Assembly: GCA_022559845.1 (NCBI GenBank)
Contig: CM040126.1
Span: 146,576,064 to 146,640,063 of the forward strand
Direction: 5' to 3'
Length of the DNA: 64,000 nt
DNA from: Amorphophallus konjac
Taxonomy: Eukaryota > Streptophyta > Magnoliopsida > Alismatales > Araceae
This document shows positions 1-11,476 of this stretch, one piece after another. Numbering within the stretch: the first letter of the stretch is position 1; each line of letters opens with the position of its first letter. The notes beneath the pieces are model-generated. The model was given only the letters and a program-made list of their open reading frames with translations, did no database searches and was not told the DNA's origin. Position numbers and translations under genes: made by a program.

Positions 1-600
1 TGAAGCATAAAACAATTGAAGTATAGCAGCCATAACAAACTTAAGCATGTAGAGCATGAATGATACCAAAAAGCATAATAAAGCATCAACGCAATGACCA
101 TTAAAGCGTGAAAACATGGCATCAAAGCATATACACCATCAAAGATTTAGCATTGTTTCCATGAGGATGACCAACTTGGCTAATCAGTTAAAAGATGTGG
201 AATTGAATGATTAAAAATGCCGAGATAAAAATTGGCAAGAATGCCTTGTAGGAGAAAGATGCGCAAGGCGGCCAGAGTAATCAGGAGAGTTGGCAGTGAA
301 TTGCTCAGAAAGGCAGGAATAATTAAACTCGACATGAATCAGTAAGAATCACTCTGAAGGATAGAGAGATGACAATCAAGAGTGTCCATAATGGCAAATC
401 ATGGAGATCAATGTGAGTCATCAATCATGTGGGTGAGAAGAGGACTCATCCCAAGTTCTGGTCCCTGTAAAAGGAAAATGTCCATGTTAAACAACACCAT
501 CAGAAAATACGATGCATTTTTTTTGAAATATGCAAATTTTTATGAGTTTTGAAAATATTCATTTTTTTTATTTTGAAAAAAATATTTATTTATTTTTTTG
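1..600. other. AT-rich noncoding 3' region of element A
   Basis: No open frame or protein motif is visible. The first 200 bases hold many scattered AAGCAT words. From about 515 to 600 the sequence is T- and A-rich, with repeated runs of T. This resembles the A-rich repeat block in element B at 12640-12850 in opposite orientation, so it is probably the equivalent 3' untranslated part of A. Confidence 0.5.
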
Positions 601-1480
601 ATTTTGGTTTAGGCGGTGCTAGTTGCAACACCAAATGGGAATTCAAGTCATTGGCTAGGGGTTCTTGTTCCCCCCATCTCACTAAGAACTGCCCAAAGCC
701 AGGCGTGCATTGAAGGGTGGCGCCCTATGGCCAACATTCCATGGTTAACGGTGCCCCTACTAAGGCCATACCTGGGAAACGTTCAGCCTCGGAGGGAGAT
801 GATAAGAAAAATTAGAGATAAGCCTTATGCAGGCTGGGAGACATTAGGACTCGAATTTCCTCCAAGGTACTACCCCTCAAAGAGGTGGTCTGTTGCGCTG
901 GGGATTTGTGTCTTTGATTTTTAGACCCTTGACATGCATACGACCGGGATTTTCTCTGCGGGGACTTTGCCTCTCTTGACATGCCTTTATCTCATAATTT
1001 TGCATTTATTGAATTTTGACTTTGATATAACCCTTTTGACTAGATATATCATGAAAACTCATTTTTTTTGGGTCAAGACTGCCCCTATTTGAGACTTCTC
1101 TCGTATTGGGGAGTGCCTAGGTTGGTTATCTCATCCGTCAACCTCTTGCCACCGCACTTGGCCGAGTGAAGAATGGGAAAAGACTTTCATGCATACTCAC
1201 GGCATGGCCAAAGCAGCAATGGTGTTTACCAAAGGAGGTCGGCTAAGGACGCCGTGAAGTGTGTGGAGTGCCCAGCTAAGGGTTGCCATTAACAAGTGGG
1301 GAGATGAAAGTCGAAGTCCCAGCGCAGGGTTCTTATTAACCAGAGATGCTACAAAAGTAAGCCTAAAGACTCTTTTTTATTTTTTTATTTTCTTTCTTGA
1401 GATTCAATGAAGATCAAGACCTAGGATAAAGGCCTAAAATACCACTCTTAATCGAGTTAAGAAGCACTTCATTTTAAAAC
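600..1480 (-). other. Conserved noncoding module shared by elements A and B
   Basis: The minus strand here matches element B plus strand at about 11870-12560. The best stretch is 1078-1142, which read in reverse gives the words GATGAGATAACCAACCTA, CTCCCCAATACGAGAGA and CTCAAATAGGGGCAGTC, also found at 12095-12170. Further matching stretches include a GCTGCTTTGGCCAT word and a CCTACATAAGG-like word near each end. The module has no intact reading frame in either element, yet it is easier to align than most of their coding sequence. The plus-strand open frame at 616-924 falls within it and has no matching open frame in B, so I do not call it a gene. Confidence 0.6.
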
Positions 1481-1899
1481 TATGCGTGAAGTAATGAGTA
1501 ATGACATGCGCACTTACGCCAATATGTTACCTTGCAACCTTATGAAGCAGCTGCCGCCGGAGGCGACCTTGATCATTGTGGGATTTGTCCTTAATGGCAG
1601 AAAAGGATTGGAAGTCAAGGTTTGAAGTTGATTAACAAGAAGGAGTGGTGCCCAGACCAGACTCAGACGAATGAGGAGAAAAGGAAAAGAGGCGAGGGTT
1701 AGAACTCCCTCACTAAGGTGCAGAGACCCTGATCACATGAATGATCTATAGAAGAAACAGGGAATTAAGAGGAGGAGTGAGGACTAAAGCCTCAGAAATA
1801 GTGCCAGAACGGGCAGATGCCCAGGGTAGTAGATGTGGAAGAAGTCGGGTCAGACCCAAGATCAGGAGGGATTAAGAGAAATTAGTAGATGGAAAGCAG

Positions 1900-3060
1900 G
1901 GAATCCGTCTAGAGGAGAATCATGACAGGAAGAAGAATCCGGAGGTTCCGGAGAGAGAAAGTGATGAGGGACGCGACACCCTGGAAAAAGGTACAGGAAG
2001 AGATGATAGAAAAGGAAGAAAAGAACAAAGGACGCCATGTCCCGAAGGAGTAGAGAAATGAATCGGAGGAAAGATGGAGGACCCAGAGGTTCCGGAGGAA
2101 TAGAATCAGAAGGGGCATGATGCCCTCGAAGAAGATAGAGAGAGTAAGATGGAAAATTTGGAGTTTCCAGGAGAAGATAGAAAGGGGCGTGATGCCCGGA
2201 AAGAATGTCCAGAGGTTCCGGAGGAGGAAGGTAGATAGGGGCGCGGTGCCCTGAGAGGAAGTCCGGAGGTTCCGGAGGATGAATATACCATGGGCCACGA
2301 TGCCCTGTGGGATTAGAGGGAAGATAAGATGGAAAATCTGGAGGTTCCGGAGGAGGAAGGTGTAAAGGGGCGTGATGCCCTGGGAGAATCAATGAGAAGC
2401 CCAGAGAACCCGGACATGAGGGTGTAGAGGGGTGCGATGCCGAAAGAGGGAGGTCCAGAGGTTCTGGAGGGAGAAAATACCGAGGGATGCAATGCCCTGG
2501 GAAAAAGTGTGGAAAAAGATGAGTTAAGAGGAAGAAGTGAATGAAGGACGCAACGTCCCAGAGGAGTGGAAAGATAAATCGGAGGAAAGGGAGAGGGTTC
2601 GGAGGTTCTAGAGGAAGAAGATAGAAAGGGACGCAATGCCCTAGAAGATGGGATAAGAAGTGAGATAGGGAATCCAGAGGTTCCAGAGGGAGAAGATAGA
2701 AAGGGACGCGATGCCCTGACAGGAAGTCCGGAGGTTCCGGAGGATGAAGATACCATGGGGCACGATGCCCTGTGGGACGATAGCAATCCGGAGGACCCGG
2801 ATGTGAGGGTGTATAGGGGCGTGATGCGCAAAGAGGGAGGTCCGGAGGTTTTGGAGGAAGAAGAGGGGAAAGGGCACGATGCCCTAGGAGGTCCAAAAGT
2901 TCGGGTAAGATATGGAAAAGGAGGGCGCGATGCCCAATTAGAAGAGAAAAATCCAGAGAGTCCAGAAGTGGAGGTGTGGAGTGGGCGCGATGCCCTAGGA
3001 GGAGACTGGAGAGGGCACAATGCCTGGTAGGTGTAAGGGGACTCGAAGATCCCGAAGATA
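1900..3060. repeat. Degenerate minisatellite in element A
   Basis: A tandem array has units of variable length, mostly about 60-90 bp. Each unit is built around the plus-strand words GCGATGCCCTG and GGAGGTTCCGGAGGA. On the minus strand it stays open for over 500 codons (to about 3532) and encodes a repeated Gly-His-Arg-Ala / Pro-Glu-Pro-Pro pattern. That openness probably follows from the repeat composition and not from selection for a protein. Tandem arrays between the coding part and the 3' LTR are known for Tat/Ogre elements and can seed satellite DNA. The unit here is unrelated in sequence to the 33-bp array in element B. Confidence 0.75.
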
Positions 3061-3540
3061 GAAATGGATAAGATGGGGAATATGGATGATCTGGAGGTTC
3101 CGACAGGCGGGGAAGATACGGGTTCGGAAACTCGGGAAAGAAGAAATACAAATGCATGCGAATGCATTGCAATGGATGTATGGAATGCAATGAACACAAA
3201 GGGTGAGAGGATGAGAATCCCCTCCTCACTCGACGGGTGGCCCATAAAGAGGAATCAGTGATAGACAAAAGTGTGGATGAAGTAGAACTGAAGGTGGAGA
3301 GGGTAGCAGAAGGCCCCTTAGCACCAGGACAACCGCCCCTCCATAGCAGTGAAAGTGTGTAGCCCGTAGGCCTCAGGGATAGAATCAGAGCCCATGACGA
3401 AGCTTCAATGATAAATGCCAACTCCCTTGGAGGGCGGAGAACAATAACGTGAGGGAGTTGAAAAGTTAAAATGGGAAGCATCGTGTTGCCCAGGGATTGT
3501 GACGTATAAAGAGTGTTGAATAAGATGGGCATTCACCTCT
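3060..3540. other. Spacer between minisatellite and conserved coding block of element A
   Basis: No recognisable domain is visible. The region is GA-rich on the plus strand, continues the openness of the minus frame, and looks like decayed coding or untranslated sequence of element A. Confidence 0.4.
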
Positions 3541-4320
3541 TGAACAGAAGAATGGATTTGGCATTGGAAAGTTGAGACAAGGGGTGCCCTGCCCGGCACT
3601 GGAGCATGGACTTACATGGCATTAAAGCTTGACTTTTTCTTCTGGTGAGTTGCGGCGGGGACTTGGCTCCTTCAACCATGCTCAGCACAAAAACATGGAT
3701 TGGCATCCAGCAAATAAAGTCTTGCATCTTGAACAACAAAGCCGTGGCCAAATTCTTCTTACCCGGCTCTAGATCCTCTTCGGCACAAGTGCTTGCAGCA
3801 ATGCGCCCATTCCGAGTGGTAAAAGGAGGTGAAGCGGAGGCGGAAGGCTCCATGGATGGCGGAGGTGTAATGAAAGATATTGGAGAAAACACGTCGGACT
3901 TCTTCCCTTGCTCGGAAGCGGACGGGGTTGGCTCGAGTGCAAAAAGGGATGGACCCTGATCAGGATTAGCCACGGGTTTGGGTTTAGAGGTAGATGGAGG
4001 GATAGGTGAAGGGATTGGCAAAGTTGGTTTTGTGGAGGCTAGTAGTATAATGGGTGGAGGTTTAGTGGATGGTTCGACGGAGGCCAGCATTGTGGAGGCT
4101 AATGGTATAATGGGTGGAGGTTTAGTAGAAGGTTCGGCGGGGGCCGGTGTTATGGAAGTTAATGGTATAATGGGTGGAGGTTTAGTTGAAGGTTCGACGG
4201 AGGCTGGTGTAGTGGAGGCTAATGGTATAATAGGTGAAGGTTTAGTGGAAGGTTCAGCGAGGGCCAGTGTAATGGAGTCTAATGGTATAATGGGTGGAGG
4301 TTTAGTGGAAGGTTCGGCGA
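3540..4320 (-). pseudogene. Element A proline-rich protein with conserved C-terminal block, interrupted by B
   Basis: A minus-strand frame runs from the insertion point at 4320 to about 3533. The N-terminal part is five 20-residue repeats rich in PSTKPPPIIPL, encoded by a 60-bp tandem repeat. The C-terminal part carries FKMQDFICWMPIHVFVL, matching FKIQDFICRMPVHILVL in element B at about 10170-10230, followed in both by an LMP motif. Conservation between two diverged elements suggests this was a real protein segment. I do not recognise the domain. It lies where a protease would be expected in a gypsy polyprotein, but I see no aspartic protease D-T/S-G triad. The upstream coding part resumes after element B at 16301. 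Confidence 0.55.
4032..4320 (-). repeat. 60-bp coding tandem repeat, five copies
   Basis: Units begin at 4032, 4092, 4152, 4212 and 4272, exactly 60 bp apart. Each contains a GGTATAATGGGTGGAGGTTT-like core. The period is a multiple of three, so each unit adds 20 residues to the minus-strand proline-rich protein without breaking the frame. Element B is inserted within the last unit, and related sequence resumes at about 16310 (GCGGTGTTGTGGAGGCT). Confidence 0.85.
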
Positions 4321-4959
4321 TGTTGACACCCATTTTTAGCCCACAAGTTGCGTCATTTCTCTTATTCATCATTTTTGATGTCCTGAATTACCCATTATTT
4401 TAGAGTCATCCTTGGATGGATTTCGAGCCCATTTCATTGTTCCCTAGTCTCTGGACTTCAAAGATCATGATTTCTTAGAGCCCCGGAGCTTATCTTATCA
4501 ACTTTTGGCTTCCAAGTCGACTTACGACCCATTTTGGTCGACTTTCCATCGAGCATTCAGCTACTATCATTGTGCAGTCTTGAAGACGGTCCTTTTTCAT
4601 CCCCTTTCTCTTCTTTATTCAAAACTTTGTCTTCACCAAAGTTGTTCATATTTCAAAGATCTACAACTTCTTCTTCTACGCCATTGACCAGTTCTCCATC
4701 GATTTCACGTTATTCGTATTTTTCTGACGTGCTGCGCTATTCACCTACGTCCCTGAATTTTCTCTATCTGTTCTAGCCCCATTTTCTCCATCTTTCAATC
4801 ATTATTTCGCCTTGATTTCTTCATCAAAGTTGTTCATTGTTCAGTTATCTACAATTTCTTTTTCTACCACTTTCGCTAGTTCTGCACCGTTTGAGAGATA
4901 CACTCCAATTTTCAAAATCATGCGCAGTCTGCCCAAAATGTTCCTCCAGCCGCCAAACG

Positions 4960-5180
4960 GTCTATTGGTAGACCGCTAGGGCCCAAGAAGTGGTCTATTA
5001 GTAGACCGCTAGACCACAAGAAATGGTCCTACGATAGACCGCTAAGCCTAAACTTGCTCGAAATCATCCCGTTCGACCCCTAGAGCCTTGGGGTCACTCC
5101 CTAGACCATTTGTGGTCCTCATGCGGTCCTTTAATAGACCGTTTTCTCTGTAGGCGGTCTTACAATAGACCGTTTGCCAG
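4960..5180. repeat. GCGGTC/GACCGC hairpin array in element B 5' LTR
   Basis: Five or more inverted repeats of about 18-24 bp occur here, for example CGGTCTATTGGTAGACCG near 4962, with 7-bp arms and a 4-base loop. They are spaced by words such as GGGCCCAAGAA. The same array is in the 3' LTR at about 15110-15330, and two more copies lie in the leader at 6294-6352. Confidence 0.8.
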
Positions 5181-5390
5181 ACTGAGAGTCCTAAACTTCC
5201 TGAACTCTGATTTCTTCACCGTGGGACTCTTTAGAGACTTTGTTTGATCTATTTTCTCCCAGGAGAAGCTTCCAGATCGTCTCTAATTGATCTAGGACTC
5301 TTATCCCCACTATTATCTGGAGTTTTATGCATCTAAATCCCCTATTTTGGGTGTTCATCTCATATTTAAACTCAATGACTTTTCTGCTCC

Positions 5391-5398
5391 TATAAATA
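5391..5398 (+). promoter_or_regulatory. TATA box of element B 5' LTR
   Basis: TATAAATA occurs about 1.07 kb into the LTR, conserved at 15544-15551 in the 3' LTR. Position and sequence fit an RNA polymerase II retrotransposon promoter. Confidence 0.65.
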
Positions 5399-6155
5399 TC
5401 TGCCCAGTTTGCAGTTGCAAAGGAGGGCTCTTTCTGGACGTAGGGAAAGCCATGCTGCATCTCCAACTCACAACTTTGACCCCATCTTGAAGAGGGAAGT
5501 ATTAGCTTTCCATTCCATCCTTCTGGGCTTAATTTCATGGTCTATGCTCTTAGTTCTCCTCTCCTCAATTTCACAAATCATCACAGTTTTTTGCACTTTT
5601 CTGCAACGCATGCACTTTTGCACGTTTTGCATCAACGATTTCTCCCTAGTCTTTGCATCTTAATCCGTGATTTCAACTCTCATGCATCCACAATACACAC
5701 ACCTATGTTTTGCACCCTTCCATAGGGGTTAAAAATGTGCCCCCGGTGAGTTTACCCTCAATTTCTACCCCTATTTTATCACTTTAGGATTGATACTACA
5801 CTTCATGATCTAATGGGTTTTTCTCTTGTGGTTTTGCTTTGTTTTGCAGAAGAGCATGAATAGAACGTGAGGCCTTCTTTCTCTAGCCTGCTGGAAGACG
5901 AAGAGGTGTAATCTACAACATCCCCCACACCCCGTTCCTTAAGCGCGATCAACTCTTCATCTTTTTCCAAGGTACACAGTGTCGTTCCTTTTATTCCTTC
6001 ATCCCTCGTCGTTGTTGGAACCTTGGTGGCGATCACAGTATGTTCTTTCTATCTTTCCATCGCCCTTTTCTTTGTTCATATTGTTGCATGATTCATGCAT
6101 ACCTATTAGTCTAAGGGGCGGGGTGATACATAAACTATAAACATCTACAATTTTT

Positions 6156-6176
6156 TGGCGATCACGGTGGGACTCC
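6156..6176 (+). other. Primer-binding site of element B (tRNA-Arg type)
   Basis: TGGCGATCACGGTGGGACTC begins 7 bases after the LTR end. From general knowledge of plant tRNAs it resembles the complement of the 3' end of a tRNA-Arg with a few mismatches. An arginine primer is typical of Ogre-type elements. The same site is seen in element A on the minus strand at 18913-18933. Confidence 0.65.
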
Positions 6177-7761
6177 GATGCCCATGACGCTTGTTTTCAT
6201 GCTCTTTTGTAGGTTGGGTGGGTGCATGTTCATGTTTAGATAGTATTTCCTCCATTCTCCCACCATTTTTGGCATTTTACGGGCTCTGGTTGTCTAGCGG
6301 TCTTATTGTAGACCGCCAGGGGACAAGAAACGGTCATTTGGTAGACCGTTTGTGGATTCTGGCAGTGCTTACGGGGCCCTGTTTGTCGAGGCATAACTTT
6401 TGATCCCGGAGTCTGATTGAGCTGATTTTTATTTCGTTGGATAGCCCTTTGTATTGTCTTTCCATCTATATATCATTTGCACTATTTGGATCATATTTGC
6501 ATATTCTAATATTGTCCAACTTTTTGAGTTTTCTGTAAAAGTTCTGCAGGCAGGCTCAGGGACAGGTTCACAGGTACATCTTTGCTCAGTGATTTGACTG
6601 CCTTCCCGATGTCTTATTGCACTACTTTTTGTTCTATTGGATAGTCCTTTGTATTATCTTTTCATCCATAGCTTATTTGCATCATTTGGGTCTCATTTGC
6701 TTAGTTGAAAATTATCACCATTTTAACATTTTGTGCATAAAATCTGCATGTAGTCTGCGCACAGGTTCACGGGAGCAACTTTCTTTTAGGATTTGATTGA
6801 CCTCTCGAGATCCGATTACTCTGTTCTTGGGCCCATTGTGTAGAACTTTGTATTGTCTTTCCATCCATATACTGCTTGCATCATTTGGGTCACGTTTGCT
6901 TAGTTAAAAATTGTCATCATTTTAGCATTTTGTCCATAAAATCTGCATGTGGGCTGCACACAGGTTCACGGGGGAAACTTTGCTTAGTGATTTGATTGAC
7001 CTCCCGGGGTCAGATTGATATGTTTTTGGACCGTTGTGTAGACCTTTGTATTGTCTTTCTATCCATATACTACTTGTCTTATTTGGATCATGTTTGCATA
7101 GTTTAATTTTATCTTGATTTTCTAATTTTAGGCTAGAAATTACATGCACTCCAGTGCACATAGGGCCATGCATTGCATATCATAGTCGCACACCTACCTT
7201 GGTAAGTGATCCTCTCGCCTCCATATTCCTTGGGGTCGACTAGGTGATCTTATCCGGACCTCCATAAGTCCCCGCGAGCCGTGGATTCTCACACGGACGC
7301 TGGGCCGGTTGTACCTTTTCTACCCCTTAAGCTTGCATTTGCATAAGTGTGAGGGAGTTAACCTTGGCCAACCCAAAGTTTGGAACTTATTCACATAGGA
7401 TTCCTATCTTGAGGGAATTATTCTTAACACAAATCATTAAAAGGTCTATTAAAACCCCTAAAATATTTCCCATCATATCAACTTGTTTGACTTGGGAGAA
7501 AACTCTCACATTGCATTGTTTGTGTTGTTTGGGCTTGTCCAAGCCCATTAGTGGTATTTTGTGTTGCATCCACATGTTTTGCTATTGTTAGGCCCATTTA
7601 GGCTGGCCCATTTTGTGTGTTCATTGTCTGGTCCATTGTCCCGTCGTCCATTGATCTTTGCATTAGTGGGTCAGTCCCCTCTTGTCCTCAAGCCCATTAA
7701 GCCCTTGCTTCCCCACCTATATTCTCCTTGATATCCTTGTATTAAGTCTCCATTTTCCCTC
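6177..7761 (+). other. 5' leader of element B
   Basis: This is about 1.6 kb without a supported gene. It carries two GCGGTC/GACCGC-type hairpins at 6294-6352. From about 6410 to 7120 there are four imperfect direct repeats of about 200 bp, each with a TTTGTATTGTCTTTCCATC-like word, a CATTTGGGTC-like word and a CAGGTTCACGGG-like word. Long repeat-bearing leaders are usual in Tat elements. Confidence 0.6.
6410..7120 (+). repeat. Imperfect ~200-bp direct repeats in leader of B
   Basis: TTTGTATTGTCTTTCCATC-type words recur at about 6450, 6650, 6850 and 7045. Each is followed by a GCATCATTTGGGTC-type word and, in most units, by CAGGTTCACGGG. The last unit is the most diverged. Confidence 0.65.
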
Positions 7762-9590
7762 ATGGAGCATCATTCCAACCCCCTGTATCATCCTTTTCCC
7801 CAATCTTCTTCCTATTCCCGCGTGGAATCCTCTTCCCACGCAGGCCCATCTTCCCGTGATTCCTCTGATCCATCCGAGGAACATGCTAATCTCATGGCCC
7901 ACTTATCAAGCCTTGTTCGCCAAATGGACCCGGCCTAGGCCCAACGTCTCATTGCATCTCATCTTAATGGGCCTTCTTCTCATAATGGGCCCTCTTCCCT
8001 TCATGGGCCTCTTTCTTCTCCTTCATATGCTGCTGGCCGAATTTCTAATGGCCTATTTCACCCTAACGGGCCCACTCCTTCTGCCCATGTTGCTACTGGC
8101 CCATTTGGCCGATTTGCCAACTTCTCTTCCAGGCCCGCATATCATTCCACTCCCGGAATACGCCCTTCTTCTTCTCAGCCCGGATCCTTTTATCCCGCCC
8201 ACTACCATCATCCTGGTCCAAATTCACAACCTCTTGCTCAGGCTGGCGCACCTTTTTCTCGATCTCTCCCTACCCAGGAGGTGATTGCTCAAACCCAATG
8301 CCAGCTTGATGAGCTTCAACGTCGGATCGATCCCAAGTCCTCTTTAAGTGTTCCATTCACATTTCAAGGTCTTCGGCTTCCGCCATCTTCACAAATTCCT
8401 TCATATCACCGTTATGGTGGAGTTGGTGACCCGTATGTGCACTTGAAGGAGTTTATTTATTAGTCGGCCTAGTTTCGACATGGCCAATGCTTGATGGCCT
8501 ATCTGTTCGATCTATCATTGGAATGCCCGGCTAGGGATTGGTTCTTCTCTCTTCCACAAGAGTAAGTTGTGAATTTTCAAGCCGTGCAAGAGAAGTTCAT
8601 TCAGCAGTTTCAAGTTTAGGTTGGGCCCAAGTATTCCATGGTGGATCTGGCCCATGAGAAGAGGGAGCCCGAAGAGGAGTTCTGCACCTTTGCCGACCGC
8701 TGGCACCACCTCGCCGCGCAGGTCCCGGGCCACATTTCGGAGCATGAGTTAATCAAGATGCTGATTTCCAATGCCACACCCGAGTACCTATTCATCTTAA
8801 CCCTCAATGACATCACCTCCTGGCAACAACTCTACAGTTGAGCCCGCTTCATTCACCAACAAATCCACAATTCTCTCGACCCTGAATCTTCTCCACCGTT
8901 TACCTCCACTTACATCGCACCCTCCACAAACGAACCCTACCCCCCTATGAGTCAGCCTCCCATGAGTCAGCCTTATGCCACATCCACCTCTGCATATCAA
9001 ACCTTCACATATCAACCTTCCATGAGTCAACCCTCCATATATCAACCCTCCATAAGTCAGCTTTCCGCTCCCACATACCCGTCTTCGTCTCCACCTCCAG
9101 TCATGGGAATTCCACACCCCGAGCAGGTAGATGCCGTCCACTATATTCCCGCTCCTGTGCCATTGCCCAGTTCTTCCACTAGCCATGCGCCCTTGCCCAC
9201 GCAACCGCCACAACCGTCTCCACCACCTCATACTCCTCGACATCTGAATTGCCCGAAGCGGGCTCCTTATCCTCCGTTGTCGGAGTGTTTTAACGACATT
9301 CTTGGGGCTTTGATGGCCACTCATACATTGCCGCTTCCTCCAGTTGGGCCTTGCAGACCCGCGGCTTAGAATATGCTCCAATTTTGTGATTATCATTGCC
9401 AGTAGGGGCATTTAGTCGAGGATTGCTCCGAGTTCCGGGAGTATGTTTATGGTCTAGAAGATAATAAAAGGATTGATTGGGCCGCCATGCATAAAGTTAT
9501 TTTAGATCTCCGTAGCAAGCAGCAGCAAGTAGCGCCGCCCAAGCAGCCATCTCCATCACTACAAGACCAAGGGCACCCCGTGATCTTTTA
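7762..9590 (+). pseudogene. gag: Element B gag (Tat-type), decayed
   Basis: The start is ATG 7762, the first in a frame that stays recognisable to about 9590. The N-terminal third is rich in Ser, Pro, His and Gly. A gag core follows (about 8380-8880) with the pattern PSYHRYGGVGDPYVHLKEF, then REPEEEFCTFADRW and HELIKMLISNATPEYLF. A Ser/Gln/Pro-rich linker comes next, then a zinc-knuckle-like FCDYH...GHLVEDC near 9380-9420 and a KRIDW motif as in Tat gag proteins. The product would coat the RNA in virus-like particles. In-frame stops include TAG 7936-7938, two TAGs after 8460 and TGA 8839-8841, so no full-length protein can be made. Confidence 0.8.
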
Positions 9591-11476
9591 TTTAATGTTG
9601 CACCCGCTCCGTCACCTACTCCAATACCCATTCCATCACCGTTACCTTCTCCATCTCCTACCCCGACTCCATCACCCCCACAAACCCAAGCCTCTACTCA
9701 GGCTAGTGCTCCGTTACCACCACTTCTTCCACCCCCGCTTCTACTCCCGACGTCGCCTGACACGTTGTGTTGATACGTCCACGATGGGCGCCACAGCCTT
9801 CCCCTAATGCTCCACCAACACCACATCCACTACCCCCAATGCCTACTTCACCGTCTCCACCACCCTCATCATCGCCTAAATCACCATCATCTACGCTATC
9901 GCCTGCGCCTGAGTCTGAGCAAGCTACACCGTTGCCTTTACCACCACTTACATCTCTGCTTCCACCTTTACCTTCACCCGAGCAAGCCATACCTCCACCC
10001 TTACCTTTGCACACCATACCCGTTGAAACCTCCGCGTCTTCCGAACCTATTCCTATCCCCATTCCTCCACTTATTTCCACCCCACGGAGCGGGTGTGCGT
10101 TACCCATGGTGCCCCTCGGGTCTAATCCCTATGGAGACAATAAGCCAAGTCTGGATGATTCAGTGCCGACTGTGCATTTCAAGATTCAAGATTTTATCTG
10201 TCGGATGCCGGTTCACATCCTCGTCCTTGGTTATTTCGGGGATGATGCGCCTCCACTTTCAAAGATGACAGTTGCTAAGAAGAGTTCCCTTGAGTTGATG
10301 CCAGTTTCTTCCCGAGCAAGGCCGGTGGCAATCTCTTTACTTGCTGGAGGGTTTACCATTGACACTATTATTATCTCTCACTCCGTTGCTATTCATATAA
10401 CTGGCCAAGAGGGGTCCTCTACCCAGATTGTGCTAACTCATACGACCACTAAGTAGATTATGCACTCTATGTTCAAGGGGCAATTGGCCGCATCTTTTAT
10501 ATTCTTCAAGGACATTCTACACATTCTATGCAATCTCCCTTGGTTCATTAGCAAGCCGACCATGTCAATGCCGTGTATTGATCTCCCTCAGTCCCGTCCT
10601 TTGCTTCTATCAAGGGAGTTGTGCTTCATGATCGGTTGTTGAGTGGAAATGCCGAATCTCATGCTGCTAGTGCCAAGTGACAAAACTCTATGGTTTTATG
10701 ATATTCATTCATTTGAGGGGTCAGATGTTCAATAATATCCGCATATGGTTAGTACCGGAGGTCTAGGGGCAATCGCCCCGGTAAGGATGCATGATCATAA
10801 TCGCGCCAGGCCGTCTGCCAGATGGGCCCGTTATGTGAGAAGATATTGCAAAATAAGAGGCCCGAAGGTCCAAGCCCGCACCAAGCATGTCCATTTTCAA
10901 GAGATCTCTGCTAAGAAGAGGCGGCGGCGCAAGTACAAGGGCCGCTGGTTGTGCACTTGAGGGTCCACTTCACCTTCTTCTTTCTTTCATTCATCCTTTC
11001 TCCTACTCAGCTCTCACCCCTGGGTGGTGTTTCTCCCTTCCTCTAACCCCGTTTCTAGGGTCCTCTTCTCTCTTCCCGAGTCTGTAAACCCCCATTCTTC
11101 CTCTTCTCATCTGGGGCCTCCATATTTTTCACATTCCCGACCTTGGTCCGGGACATCTTCCTCCCCTCCGGTATCTCCGGATTCTGTCTCCCGTTATTCT
11201 TCCCCGACCTTGTCGGGGGTCTATCTGTCTTCTTCCCTGACCCTGTCAAGTGTCTCTCACTTTCTTTCCCAGACCTTGTCCGGTGACTATGATTCTTCTT
11301 TCTCGACCATGTCGGGTGTCTCTCATTCTCATTCCCCGACCATGTCGGGTGATTCCCATTCCCCTTCTTCGACTGCGTCGGATGATTCTTCTTCTCATCT
11401 TCCTACTCATTCTTCTTCACCCTTTTGGGGGCGGTGCCCTTTTTCTTGCTATTTTCGAGGCTTTAGCCCACCTTGA
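9590..11476 (+). pseudogene. Element B downstream coding region with unrecognised conserved block
   Basis: After a frame change near 9600-9770 a second frame is followed to 11476 with a few stops (for example 10454-10456). It begins with a proline-rich linker and then carries SLDDSVPTVHFKIQDFICR and the block MPVHILVLGYFGDD...LELMPVSSRARP, also present in element A. A basic segment (KKRRRRKYKGR near 10915-10950) and a Ser-rich 11-residue repeat follow. It occupies the place of pro-pol in a gypsy element, but I see no protease triad, no YxDD and no integrase motif. Its function is unknown. It may be a highly diverged protease-like or accessory region. Confidence 0.5.
11195..11400 (+). repeat. 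33-bp coding tandem repeat in element B
   Basis: About six units of 33-34 bp share a CCGACCTTGTCGGGTG-like core that is itself an imperfect inverted repeat (CCGAC...GTCGG). In the open frame they encode an 11-residue Ser-rich repeat (TLSG/TMSG pattern). The array sits in the same relative place as element A's minisatellite but has an unrelated unit. Confidence 0.75.

Larger units (their letters stand above)
1..4320 (-). mobile_element. Element A, downstream part (Tat-like Ty3/gypsy derivative, 3' side, interrupted)
   Basis: This is the 3' half of an LTR retrotransposon read on the minus strand. Its 5' half lies at 16301-20788, beyond inserted element B. Reading from 4320 down to 1 it holds a proline-rich 20-residue repeat, a short conserved protein block shared with B, a long minisatellite (about 1900-3060), and a noncoding block (about 500-1500) that is the reverse complement of B's 11870-12560. 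No reverse transcriptase, RNase H or integrase motif is visible on either strand. The 3' LTR is not in the window. The Tat assignment rests on the arginine-type primer site and gag layout shared with B. The non-autonomous status is inferred, because part of the element is off the edge. Confidence 0.7.
4321..6149 (+). repeat. Element B 5' LTR
   Basis: This matches 14475-16300 along its whole length with scattered substitutions and small indels. It starts TGTTGACACCC and ends CATCTACA. A cluster of short inverted repeats (CGGTCTA...TAGACCG) occupies 4960-5180, upstream of a TATA box at 5391-5398, so it lies in U3. Confidence 0.92.

Noticed and set aside
616..924. 102-codon open frame read as a possible gene
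   Set aside because: It lies in the A/B shared noncoding module in antisense orientation to the element. The corresponding part of B has no matching open frame.
1862..3532. 556-codon minus-strand open frame
   Set aside because: Openness comes from the GA-rich minisatellite composition. No domain is visible, two other minus frames are also long here, and the residues are repeat-encoded.
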